64,000 nt of DNA from Goekera deserti (GTDB taxonomy: Bacteria > Actinomycetota > Actinomycetes > Mycobacteriales > Geodermatophilaceae). Positions 1 through 7,358 of this stretch are shown one piece after another (the first letter of the stretch is position 1; the number at the start of each line of letters is the position of its first letter). The position numbers and the translations under genes are program-made. The notes under the pieces were generated by a model, which saw nothing but the letters and a program-made list of their open reading frames with translations, had not been told where the DNA came from and searched no databases. The stretch spans positions 150,693 through 214,692 of the forward strand of contig NZ_JAAGWK010000008.1 of assembly GCF_010685995.1 (NCBI RefSeq). Reading direction: 5' to 3'.

Positions 1-481
1 CCGCGGCGAGCAGGCCGTAGACCACGCCGAGCGCGTCGATCCGGGCGCCGCTGGCGACGTCGAGCACCAGCACCAGCCCGCCGACGGCGACGACCACGCC
101 GGCGGTGGTGACCGCCGACGGCCGCTGCCCGGTGCGCGCCCAGGCCCACAGCACCACCAGCACCACGCCCGAGTACTCGAGCAGCAGCGCGACGCCCACC
201 GACAGCCGGGAGACCGCCAGGAAGTAGGTCAGCTGGCACCCGGCCACCGCGAACACCCCGAACGCGAGGACGCCGCCGAGGTTGCCGCGCAGCAGCGACC
301 ACCGCCCGCGCAGCTGCAGCAGGGCCAGCGGGCTCAGCACCAGGGCGGCCACCCCGACCCGCACGGTGACGGCGGCGCCGGCCGTCCACCCGGCGTCCAG
401 CAGCGCGCTGGCGAACACGCCCGAGGTGCCGAAGGCCGCCGCGGACAGCAGGGCGAGCAGCCAGCCGGATCGACGGTCCAC
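1..481 (-). CDS. EamA/DMT-family membrane transporter, C-terminus cut by window edge
   Basis: The reverse strand reads an open frame from GTG at 481 off the left edge, about 160 residues. It opens VDRRSGWLLALLSAAAFG and continues with alternating hydrophobic helices and short basic loops such as LQLRGRWSLLRGN, typical of the first half of a 10-helix drug/metabolite exporter. I count about five membrane segments. The start is supported by AGGTGG a few bases upstream. Substrate is unknown; the family exports amino acids, metabolites or drugs. It is divergent from the CGNR gene with about 80 bp between them, which suggests a regulator-exporter pair (inference). Confidence 0.8.
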   Translation of the reverse strand, partial: MDRRSGWLLALLSAAAFGTSGVFASALLDAGWTAGAAVTVRVGVAALVLSPLALLQLRGRWSLLRGNLGGVLAFGVFAVAGCQLTYFLAVSRLSVGVALLLEYSGVVLVVLWAWARTGQRPSAVTTAGVVVAVGGLVLVLDVASGARIDALGVVYGLLAA

Positions 482-550
482 GTCGCACCACCTCGCTTGT
501 CAGTGGTCACGAGCCCGACGCTCCTGACCTGTGCCTGACCCTAGCAGCTG

Positions 551-556
551 TAAGGT
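551..556 (+). promoter_or_regulatory. Candidate -10 box (TAAGGT) for the CGNR gene
   Basis: TAAGGT fits the actinobacterial TANNNT -10 pattern and ends six bases before the ATG at 563, so the transcript could be leaderless. The same bases (AAGG) could instead serve as a Shine-Dalgarno. No convincing -35 is visible. Confidence 0.35.
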
Positions 557-562
557 GTGATC

Positions 563-1108
563 ATGGCTTTCGCCCATGACACCGAGGCCGGCCTGTCGGC
601 GGCCGCGGCCCTGGTGAACACCCTGGGCCCACCGGACGGGCTCGCCGACCTGCCCGCACTGGCCGCCTTCGTGGCCGCCGAGGGCTGGACCGGCCGGCTG
701 CGCGCGGACGACGAGGAACTGGCCGGGGTGCGCGCGCTACGGCCGGTGCTGCGCGGGCTGTGGTCCGGCGACGAGGACCAGGTGGTCGCCCTGGTCAACC
801 GGCTGCTGCGCGAGGGGCGGGCACTGCCCCAGCTGGTCCGGCACGACGACTGGGGCTACCACGTGCACGCCACCTCCGATGACGCGCCGCTGGAGATCCG
901 GATGGCCGTGGAGGCCGCGACGGCCGTGGCCGACCTGGTGCGGGCCGGCGAGCTGTCCCGGCTGCGCACCTGTGCCCGGCCGGACTGCGCCGACGTGCTG
1001 GTCGACCTGACCCGCAACCGCTCCCGCCGGTTCTGCGACGAGACCTGCGCCAACCGCGAGCACGTGGCCGCCTACCGCGCGCGGTCCGCCGCCTCCCGGC
1101 CCGGCTGA
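563..1108 (+). CDS. CGNR zinc-finger domain protein (ABATE-type regulator)
   Basis: A 181-aa protein. The N-terminal ~120 residues resemble the ABATE/stress-induced domain that pairs with CGNR fingers (ALVNTLGPPDGLADLPAL). The C-terminus carries two cysteine pairs, CARPDC and CDETC, followed by ANREHVAAYRAR, the CGNR-type zinc-binding and putative DNA-binding module (here CANR rather than CGNR). I chose ATG 563 over GTG 557 because AAGG lies at 552-555 and homologues usually begin at this methionine. These proteins are thought to be transcription factors. The divergent EamA exporter is the obvious candidate target (inference). Confidence 0.8.
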   Translation: MAFAHDTEAGLSAAAALVNTLGPPDGLADLPALAAFVAAEGWTGRLRADDEELAGVRALRPVLRGLWSGDEDQVVALVNRLLREGRALPQLVRHDDWGYHVHATSDDAPLEIRMAVEAATAVADLVRAGELSRLRTCARPDCADVLVDLTRNRSRRFCDETCANREHVAAYRARSAASRPG

Positions 1109-1122
1109 GCGAGGATGGGCCG

Positions 1123-2436
1123 GTGACCGACGTGCGCACCACCACCTCCGCCGACGTCGCCGCCGTCACCTCCGCCGACGTCACCGCGGCCGTGCACCGG
1201 CTGGCCGGCGTCGCCGAGCGCACTCCCCTGCAGTGGCACGCCCGGCTCTCCGCGCTGACGGGTGCTGCGGTGTGGGTCAAGCGCGAGGACCTCCAGGTGG
1301 GCCGCTCGTACAAGGTGCGCGGCGCCTACAACACGATCAGCCGGCTGGACGCCGCCGGCCGGGCCGCCGGCGCGGTGTGCGCCAGCGCCGGCAACCACGG
1401 CCAGGGCGTGGCGTACGCCTGCCGCACCCTCGGCGTGCGCGGCCACGTCTTCGTGCCGCGCACCACGCCCCGCCAGAAGCGGCAGCGGATCGCCGCGCTC
1501 GGCGGGGAGTGGGTGCAGCTGGTCGTCGTCGGCGACAGCTACGACGAGGCAGCGGCCGCCGCGCTGGCGTACGCCACCGAGTCCGGCGCGACGCTGGTGC
1601 CCGCCTTCGACGCCGTCTCGACCGTCGCCGGCCAGGCCACCGTGGCCGTGGAGGTGCTGGAGCAGCTGGCAGAGGTTCGGGGTCAGGGCAGCCGGCCGGG
1701 CCACGCCCCGGACGTCGTCGTCCTGCCGGTGGGCGGGGGCGGACTGCTGGCCGGCTGCGGCAGCTGGCTGCGCGAGCACGCGCCGGAGACCCGGCTGGTC
1801 GGTGCCGAGCCCGCCGGCGCGGCCAGCATGGCCGCGGCGCTGGCCGCCGGCGGCCCGGTGGAGCTCGCCGACCTGGACACCTTCGTCGACGGCGCGGCCG
1901 TGCGCCGGGTCGGCGACGTCACCTTCCCGCTGGTCCGCGACTGCGGCGCGGAGCTGGTCGCCGTCCCCGAGGGCGCGATCTGCACCGAGATGCTGGAGCT
2001 GTACCAGGTCGACGGGGTCATCGCCGAGCCCGCGGGGGCGCTGGCCACGGCCGCCGTGGCGTCCGGCGCGGTGACCGTCGACCCCGGCTCGACCGTGGTG
2101 TGCGTGCTGTCCGGGGGCAACAACGACGTCAGCCGGTACGCCGAGGTGGTCGAGCGCTCGCTGGTGCACCGCGGGCTGAAGCACTACTTCCTGGTCGAGT
2201 TCCCGCAGGAGCCGGGTGCGCTGCGGCGCTTCCTCGACGAGGTGCTCGGCCCGGACGACGACATCGTGCTGTTCGAGTACGTCAAGCGGGACAACCGGGA
2301 GACCGGGGCGGCGCTGACCGGCATCGAGCTGGGCTCGGTGGACGGCCTGCCGGCGCTGCTGCGCCGGATCGAGGACAGCCCGCTGCGGATCCAGCACCTG
2401 GCGCCCGGGACGACGGCCTACCGCTTCCTGGTCTGA
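1123..2436 (+). CDS. ilvA: Threonine ammonia-lyase (threonine deaminase)
   Basis: A 437-aa PLP enzyme converting threonine to 2-oxobutanoate, the first step of isoleucine synthesis. The PLP lysine is K64 in SYKVRGAYN. SAGNHGQGVAYA (~87-98) contacts the substrate, and the Gly-rich phosphate loop GGGGLLAG is near residue 206. After ~340 a C-terminal ACT-like regulatory domain begins at HYFLVEFPQEPGALRRFL, matching biosynthetic, isoleucine-inhibited IlvA rather than the short catabolic form. The start is GTG, 14 bases after the CGNR stop, so the two may be cotranscribed. Length is usual for actinobacterial IlvA. Confidence 0.95.
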   Translation: MTDVRTTTSADVAAVTSADVTAAVHRLAGVAERTPLQWHARLSALTGAAVWVKREDLQVGRSYKVRGAYNTISRLDAAGRAAGAVCASAGNHGQGVAYACRTLGVRGHVFVPRTTPRQKRQRIAALGGEWVQLVVVGDSYDEAAAAALAYATESGATLVPAFDAVSTVAGQATVAVEVLEQLAEVRGQGSRPGHAPDVVVLPVGGGGLLAGCGSWLREHAPETRLVGAEPAGAASMAAALAAGGPVELADLDTFVDGAAVRRVGDVTFPLVRDCGAELVAVPEGAICTEMLELYQVDGVIAEPAGALATAAVASGAVTVDPGSTVVCVLSGGNNDVSRYAEVVERSLVHRGLKHYFLVEFPQEPGALRRFLDEVLGPDDDIVLFEYVKRDNRETGAALTGIELGSVDGLPALLRRIEDSPLRIQHLAPGTTAYRFLV

Positions 2437-2440
2437 GCGA

Positions 2441-2480
2441 CACCCCACCACTCGCGGGCTCGCGGCGGGACCCTGCACGG
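2441..2480. repeat. Dispersed intergenic repeat, copy 1
   Basis: The core CCACCACTCGC, GCTCGCGGCGGG and ACCCTGCA recurs at 4255-4316 and 35674-35730. Each copy directly follows the stop of a plus-strand gene at a convergent junction (here ilvA and the DUF2277 gene). A weak hairpin follows (CCGGCGG at 2492-2498 with CCGCCGG at 2511-2517). Function unknown; it may take part in termination. Confidence 0.6.
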
Positions 2481-2640
2481 GGCCGAGCGGCCCGGCGGCT
2501 GTCTGCAGAACCGCCGGACCTGAGCCCGTCGCGCGGCCGGCCGCGGAGGTGCCGTGGCCTGACCGTAGCCCCCGACCGGCACTCCCGGCAGGGTCGGAGG
2601 TCCCGCCCCGGCGCATCCTGCCGGACGCGCCGCGCCCGGC

Positions 2641-2910
2641 TCAGCGGGCGTAGCGCACGGCGGCGCGCTCGCGGGCGCGGGCGGCGTCCACCTCGCGGTC
2701 CCGCGGGGGCGCCGAGGTGACCAGCTCGGCCAGCAGCCGCTCCGTGACCGCGGCGACCTCGGCCACCGCACGGTCGAAGGCGGCAGCGTTGGCCTGCGAG
2801 GGCCTGGCGTACCCGCTCACCTTGCGCACGTACTGCACGGCGGCGGCACGCACCTCGTCGTCGGTGGTGCCGGGGTCGAGGTTGTGCAGGGTCCGGATGT
2901 TGCGGCACAT
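2641..2910 (-). CDS. DUF2277 family protein
   Basis: An 89-aa protein beginning MCRNIRTLHNLDPGTTDDEV and ending with a PPRDREVDAARARERAAVRYAR tail. The N-terminal MCRNI(R/K)TL motif, the RKVSGYARPSQAN block and the PPRDRE motif identify DUF2277, a small and widely conserved family without assigned function. It stands alone, convergent with ilvA and divergent from the alcohol dehydrogenase gene. Length is normal for the family. Confidence 0.85.
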   Translation of the reverse strand: MCRNIRTLHNLDPGTTDDEVRAAAVQYVRKVSGYARPSQANAAAFDRAVAEVAAVTERLLAELVTSAPPRDREVDAARARERAAVRYAR

Positions 2911-3084
2911 GGCGCCGAGCGTAGGAGGAGGACCCCGTCGCCCCCCACCGTCCGCTCCGCGAACGGCCGGTCCCTGCGATGGAGCCGATCGGCGTGACCC
3001 CGATCACCCCACAGGGCGTGCAGCGATCTACGCTCCGGCTCGAGCACCTGACACCGGGTGCCACGAGACCGCACTGGAGCAACG

Positions 3085-4203
3085 ATGCCCGTCACGACCC
3101 GCGCCTCGATCATCCGCTCGTCCCCCGGGACCTACGAGACCGTCGAGCTGCAGCTCGACGACCCGCGCACCGGGGAGGTGCAGGTGAAGCTGGCCGCCTC
3201 CGGGCTGTGCCACTCCGACGACCACCTGCAGACCGGTGACCTCCAGGTGTTCACCTACCCCTTCTGCGGCGGACACGAGGGTGCCGGCGTGGTGACCAAG
3301 GTCGGCCCGGACACCCCCGGCTTCGAGGAGGGCGACCACGTCGTCTTCTCCTTCGTGCCCTCGTGCGGGCGGTGCCCGGCCTGCCGGCGAGGCGACTTCA
3401 ACCTCTGCGACACCGGCGCCAACCTGCTGGTGGGCTCCCGGCCGGACGACCCGACCGACTTCCGGATGCACCTGGACGGCCAGGACGTCGGCCAGATGTG
3501 CGGGATCTCGACGTTCTCGGAGTACACGACGGCCGCGGTCGCGTCGGTCGTCAAGATCGACAAGGACATCCCGCTGAAGTCCGCGGCGCTGGTCGGCTGC
3601 GGGGTGCCCACCGGCTTCGGCTCGGCGGTCAAGGCGGCCGGCGTGAAGCCCGGCGACACGGTGATCGTCATGGGCATCGGCGGGATCGGCATCAACGCGG
3701 TCCAGGGTGCGGTGGCCGCCGGCGCGACCAACGTCGTCGCCGTCGACCCGACGCCCTTCAAGCGGGAGAAGGCGCAGGAGTTCGGCGCCACGCACACCTA
3801 CGAGGACATCGCGCAGGCCACCGAGTTCGTCCAGTCGATCACCAACGGCCAGGGGGCCGACTCCTGCATCATCACCGTCGGCGTGCTCAAGCCCGAGCAC
3901 CCGGCTCAGGGCCTGGCGTCGATCCGCAAGGGCGGCACCGTCGTCGCCACCGGGCTGGGCAGCATGGCCGACATGGCGCCGATCTCGATGTTCGACCTGA
4001 CGCTCATGCAGAAGCGGCTGCAGGGCGCGATCATCGGCGCGATGAGCCCGCACGCCGACATCCCGCGGCTGCTGGCGATGTACCAGGCCGGTCAGCTCAA
4101 GCTCGACGAGCTGATCACCAAGGAGTACACCCTCGACCAGGTCACCGAGGCCTACGAGGACATGCACGCCGGCAAGAACATCCGCGGCGTCATCGTCTTC
4201 TAG
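3085..4203 (+). CDS. NDMA-dependent alcohol dehydrogenase (zinc, MDR superfamily)
   Basis: A 372-aa medium-chain dehydrogenase. Catalytic zinc ligands are C42 (LCHSDDH) and the CGGHEGAG block at 61-68. The structural zinc site is C94, C97, C100 and C108. The Rossmann motif GIGGIGINAVQG is central, and CGVPTGFGSAV is typical of class III-like ADHs. The whole-length match is to actinomycete enzymes that hold NAD tightly and use N,N-dimethyl-4-nitrosoaniline as artificial electron acceptor (family knowledge). Natural substrates are alcohols or formaldehyde adducts; not decidable here. ATG 3085 is preceded by GGAG at 3076-3079, and a strong hairpin follows the stop. Confidence 0.88.
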   Translation: MPVTTRASIIRSSPGTYETVELQLDDPRTGEVQVKLAASGLCHSDDHLQTGDLQVFTYPFCGGHEGAGVVTKVGPDTPGFEEGDHVVFSFVPSCGRCPACRRGDFNLCDTGANLLVGSRPDDPTDFRMHLDGQDVGQMCGISTFSEYTTAAVASVVKIDKDIPLKSAALVGCGVPTGFGSAVKAAGVKPGDTVIVMGIGGIGINAVQGAVAAGATNVVAVDPTPFKREKAQEFGATHTYEDIAQATEFVQSITNGQGADSCIITVGVLKPEHPAQGLASIRKGGTVVATGLGSMADMAPISMFDLTLMQKRLQGAIIGAMSPHADIPRLLAMYQAGQLKLDELITKEYTLDQVTEAYEDMHAGKNIRGVIVF

Positions 4204-4218
4204 GCCGCCGTGCAGGGG

Positions 4219-4246
4219 CCCGGGGCGAGCGTCAGCTCGCCCCGGG
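4219..4246 (+). terminator. Hairpin terminator after the alcohol dehydrogenase gene
   Basis: A perfect 12-bp GC stem, CCCGGGGCGAGC pairing with GCTCGCCCCGGG around a GTCA loop, 15 bases after the stop. There is no U-tract, as is common in actinobacteria. Confidence 0.75.
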
Positions 4247-4254
4247 GGGCACGG

Positions 4255-4316
4255 GGGTCCTTCTTCCCGCTGCCCCCCACCACGAGCAAGCTCGCGGCGG
4301 GTCCCTGCAGCGGGGC
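4255..4316. repeat. Dispersed intergenic repeat, copy 2
   Basis: Contains CCCCCCACCACGAGC, then AAGCTCGCGGCGGG and TCCCTGCAGCGGGGCC, matching the copies at 2441 and 35674. It lies between the convergent alcohol dehydrogenase and acyl-CoA dehydrogenase genes, after the hairpin at 4219-4246. Confidence 0.6.
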
Positions 4317-4366
4317 CGTTCCAGCTGGCTCGTGGGCCGGGGCCTGGGCGCTCCGCGCCGTCGGTC

Positions 4367-5560
4367 TCAGCTCACGAGCGCGGGCTGGGGGGCGCCGAGG
4401 ACGGTGGTGGCGCCGGTGACACCGGTGGCCAGCGCCCGGCTGATCACCAGGCGCTGGATCTGGTTGGTGCCCTCGAAGATCTGCATGACCTTGGCCTCGC
4501 GCATGTACCGCTCCACGGGGAAGTCCCGGGTGTAGCCGAAGCCGCCCAGCACCTGGACGGCGTCGGTGGTCACCTTCATCGCGTTGTCGGTGGCCACCAG
4601 CTTGGCGATCGAGGCCTGCTGGCCGTAGGGCAGGCCGGCGTCCTTGAGCCGGGCGGCGTGCAGCGTCATCGCCCGGGACGTCTCCACCGCCGCGGCCATG
4701 TCGGCCAGCAGGAAGCCCAGGCCCTGGTGGTCGATGATCGGCTTGCCGAAGGTCTCCCGCTCCTTGGCGTAGGCCACCGCGTCGTCCAGCGCGCCCTGTG
4801 CCAGGCCGGTGGCGACGGCGGCGATGCCCAGCCGGCCGGCGTCCAGGCCGGCCAGCGCGATCGGCAGGCCCTGCCCCTCCTCGCCGAGCCGCCGCTCGGC
4901 CGGGATGCGCACGCCCTCGAACCGCATGGTGGCCGTCGTCGAGCCGGTCAGGCCCATCTTGTGCTCGGCCGGGTCCGCCGACAGCCCGGGGGCGTCACCG
5001 GGCACCAGGAAGCAGGAGATGCCGCGCGAGCGGTGGTCGGACGTGCGGGCCATGACCTTGTAGAAGTCGGCCTGCCCGCCGTGCGTGGTCCACGCCTTCT
5101 CCCCGGTCAGCACGTACTCGTCGCCGTCCCGGACGGCGCGGGTGCGCATGGCGGCGGGGTCGGAGCCGGCGTGCGGCTCGGACAGGCAGTAGGCGCCCAG
5201 CAGCTCACCGGCCAGCATCTCCGGCAGCCAGCGCTGCTGCTCCGGCGTGCCCACGGTGGCCAGCCCGAAGCAGGACAGCCCGTGCACGCTGACCCCGACG
5301 CCGACGCTGGCCCACACCGCTGCGATCTCCTCCAGCACCTGGAGGTAGACCTCGTAGGGCTGGCCCCCGCCGCCGACCGACTCGTCGTAGGGCAGGCCGA
5401 GCAGGCCCGCCCGGCCCAGCGTGCGGAACACCTCGCGCGGGAAGGTCTCGCTCGCCTCCGCCTGCACGACCCGGGGCGCCAGCTCCGACCGGGCGAGGTC
5501 CCGGGTGAGCTCGAGGAGGTCGGCGGCCTCCTGGGTCGGGACGAGTCGACGGACCGGCAT
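4367..5560 (-). CDS. Acyl-CoA dehydrogenase
   Basis: A 397-aa FAD flavoenzyme of the short/branched-chain acyl-CoA dehydrogenase type, which oxidises acyl-CoA to trans-2-enoyl-CoA and passes electrons to ETF. Signature 1 reads AYCLSEPHAGSDPAAM and signature 2 QVLGGFGYTRDFPVERYMRE. The catalytic glutamate region is QIFEGTNQIQ, the usual C-terminal position. Length is standard. It is divergent from a TetR regulator across 108 bp that hold an inverted repeat, so that regulator probably controls it (inference). Substrate chain length cannot be read from sequence. Confidence 0.92.
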   Translation of the reverse strand: MPVRRLVPTQEAADLLELTRDLARSELAPRVVQAEASETFPREVFRTLGRAGLLGLPYDESVGGGGQPYEVYLQVLEEIAAVWASVGVGVSVHGLSCFGLATVGTPEQQRWLPEMLAGELLGAYCLSEPHAGSDPAAMRTRAVRDGDEYVLTGEKAWTTHGGQADFYKVMARTSDHRSRGISCFLVPGDAPGLSADPAEHKMGLTGSTTATMRFEGVRIPAERRLGEEGQGLPIALAGLDAGRLGIAAVATGLAQGALDDAVAYAKERETFGKPIIDHQGLGFLLADMAAAVETSRAMTLHAARLKDAGLPYGQQASIAKLVATDNAMKVTTDAVQVLGGFGYTRDFPVERYMREAKVMQIFEGTNQIQRLVISRALATGVTGATTVLGAPQPALVS

Positions 5561-5608
5561 GCAGCACCCCCAGGTCGGTCCACCCGATGGGCCGGCGGAC
5601 GCGGATCA

Positions 5609-5632
5609 GTACTGTCGGACTGTACGCAGTAC
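5609..5632. promoter_or_regulatory. Candidate TetR operator between acyl-CoA dehydrogenase and tetR
   Basis: GTACTG at 5609-5614 and CAGTAC at 5627-5632 form a perfect 6-bp inverted repeat around a 12-base spacer. The left part is also embedded in the 8-bp palindrome CAGTACTG. It sits 36 bp before the regulator start and about 50 bp from the acyl-CoA dehydrogenase start, in the only shared promoter region. Confidence 0.5.
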
Positions 5633-5668
5633 CGCTCCGTCGGTGCCGGGAGCCGCCGAGGAGGACCG

Positions 5669-6259
5669 ATGACCAGCACGGGCACCCTGCGCGGTACGGC
5701 CCGGCGCGCCGAGGTACTGGACCAGCTGGTCGCGGTCGTGCTCGCCGACGGGTTCCGGCACCTCACCCTGGACGAGATCGCCCGCCGCCTGCACTGCTCC
5801 AAGTCCACCCTCTACGGCATCGCCGCGAGCAAGGAGCAGCTGGTCGTCGCCGCCGTCCGGCGGTTCTTCCAGCGGGCCACGCTCGCCGTCGAGAGCCGCG
5901 CGGCCGGCCCGACCGACCACCGCCGGCAGCTGGGCGAGTACCTGCTCGCGGTCAGCGAGCAGCTGGGCCCGGCGTCGGCGGCGTTCTTCGCCGACATGTC
6001 CGCCTTCGCGCCCACCCGGGAGATCTACCAGCGCAACACCCAGCTGGCCGCCGGGCGGGTGCGGCAGCTGGTGTCCGGCGGAGTGCGGGCCGGCACCATC
6101 CGGCCGGTGCACGCGGCCTTCGTCGGTGCCGCCGTCACCCAGGTCATGGGTGCGATCCACCGCGGCGAGATCGCCACCGCCACCGGCCTGGACGACGCCG
6201 CCGCCTACCGCGAGCTCGCCGCCCTGGTCACCGCAGGAGTCGCCCCACCGGTAAGGTGA
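5669..6259 (+). CDS. TetR/AcrR family transcriptional regulator
   Basis: A 196-aa repressor-like protein. The N-terminal helix-turn-helix reads LTLDEIARRLHCSKSTLYGIAASKE in sections (residues ~30-55), a classic TetR fold where YGIAASKE replaces the common YRHFPSKE. The C-terminal ~140 residues form the ligand-binding/dimerisation domain. The gene is divergent from acyl-CoA dehydrogenase, so fatty-acyl-CoA or a related ligand is a reasonable guess. ATG 5669 is preceded by GAGGAGGA. Its stop codon lies inside the iron box of the next operon. Confidence 0.88.
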   Translation: MTSTGTLRGTARRAEVLDQLVAVVLADGFRHLTLDEIARRLHCSKSTLYGIAASKEQLVVAAVRRFFQRATLAVESRAAGPTDHRRQLGEYLLAVSEQLGPASAAFFADMSAFAPTREIYQRNTQLAAGRVRQLVSGGVRAGTIRPVHAAFVGAAVTQVMGAIHRGEIATATGLDDAAAYRELAALVTAGVAPPVR

Positions 6260-6270
6260 GCCTTCCCTGA
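6252..6270 (+). promoter_or_regulatory. IdeR/DtxR-type iron box
   Basis: TAAGGTGAGCCTTCCCTGA matches the TWAGGTTAGSCTWACCTWA consensus at 16 of 19 positions. It lies 17 bases before the ATG of the first iron permease and overlaps the tetR stop codon (6257-6259). Iron-loaded IdeR/DmdR should repress the importer here. Confidence 0.75.
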
Positions 6271-6287
6271 CCGATCGAGGAGGCCGT

Positions 6288-7358
6288 ATGGCAGCCGGGA
6301 CGACGACGCGCCCCGCGGCCGTCACCGCCGACCAGGCCCCCCGCGCCGGGCTGCTCGGCGGCTCGGCGGGCCGCGGGGGCGGGCTCCTGCTGCTGCTCGG
6401 CCTGGTCGTGCTCGCCATGGCGCTCAGCGTCGCCGTCGGCGCCCGGTCGATCGGGCTGGGCACGGTCTGGCAGGCGCTCACCGACTCCACGCTCACCAGC
6501 GACGAGGCCGTCATCGTCCGGGAACTGCGGGTCCCGCGCACCGTGCTGGGCGTGCTCGTCGGGCTCGCGCTGGGCGCCGGCGGGGCGCTGATGCAGGGCC
6601 ACACCCGCAACCCGCTGGGCGACCCGGGCCTGCTCGGCGTGGCCGCGGGCGCCTCGTTCGCCGTCGTGCTGGCCATCACGCTGCTCGGGGTGGGCTCGCC
6701 CGCGGAGTACGTCTGGTTCGCCTTCGGCGGCGCGCTGCTGGGCAGCATCGTGGTGTTCGCCATCGGCTCGCGCGGGCGCGGCGGTGCCACCCCGGTCAAC
6801 CTGGCGCTGGCCGGCACGGCGCTCACCTACCTGCTGTACGCCCTGGTCCGCGCGGTGCTGATCAGCGACCAGCAGACGCTGGACAGCTTCCGCTTCTGGG
6901 TGGTCGGCGCGCTCGCCGGCCGGGACGCCGACGTCGCCTGGCAGGTGGGCCCGTTCATCGCCGTCGGGCTGGTGCTGGCGCTGGTCAACTCGCCGGCGCT
7001 GAACACCCTCGCACTGGGGGAGGACGTCGCCCGCGGGCTGGGCCAGCGCATCTGGCTGGCCCGCGGCACCGGCATCGCCGGCATCACCCTGCTCACCGGC
7101 GCGGCCACCGCCGCCTGCGGGCCGATCGCCTTCGTCGGCCTGGTCGTGCCGCACGTGGCCCGCTCCCTCACCGGCCCCGACCACCGCTGGCTGGTGCCGT
7201 ACGCGGCCCTGCTCGGCGCCGCGCTGCTGCTGGTCGCCGACGTGATCGGCCGGGTGGTGGTGCGCCCCGGCGAGCTGCAGGTCGGCATCGTGCTGGCGCT
7301 GGTCGGCGCGCCGTTCTTCATCGCCCTGATCCGCCGCCGCCGGCTGGCCGCGCTGTGA
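6288..7358 (+). CDS. Iron-siderophore ABC transporter permease (FecCD family), first subunit
   Basis: A 356-aa integral membrane protein with about nine to ten helices. It has the BtuC/FecCD hallmarks: ELRVPRTVLGVLVGLALG near residue 82, GHTRNPLGDPGLLGVAAGAS, and the C-terminal GPIAFVGLVVPHVARSLTGPDHR region containing the ATPase-coupling loop. It forms half of the channel with the next gene. ATG 6288 has a GAGGAGG site. The TGA overlaps the next start (GTGA), indicating translational coupling. The iron box directly upstream implies an iron-chelate substrate; no binding protein is encoded nearby. Confidence 0.93.
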   Translation: MAAGTTTRPAAVTADQAPRAGLLGGSAGRGGGLLLLLGLVVLAMALSVAVGARSIGLGTVWQALTDSTLTSDEAVIVRELRVPRTVLGVLVGLALGAGGALMQGHTRNPLGDPGLLGVAAGASFAVVLAITLLGVGSPAEYVWFAFGGALLGSIVVFAIGSRGRGGATPVNLALAGTALTYLLYALVRAVLISDQQTLDSFRFWVVGALAGRDADVAWQVGPFIAVGLVLALVNSPALNTLALGEDVARGLGQRIWLARGTGIAGITLLTGAATAACGPIAFVGLVVPHVARSLTGPDHRWLVPYAALLGAALLLVADVIGRVVVRPGELQVGIVLALVGAPFFIALIRRRRLAAL

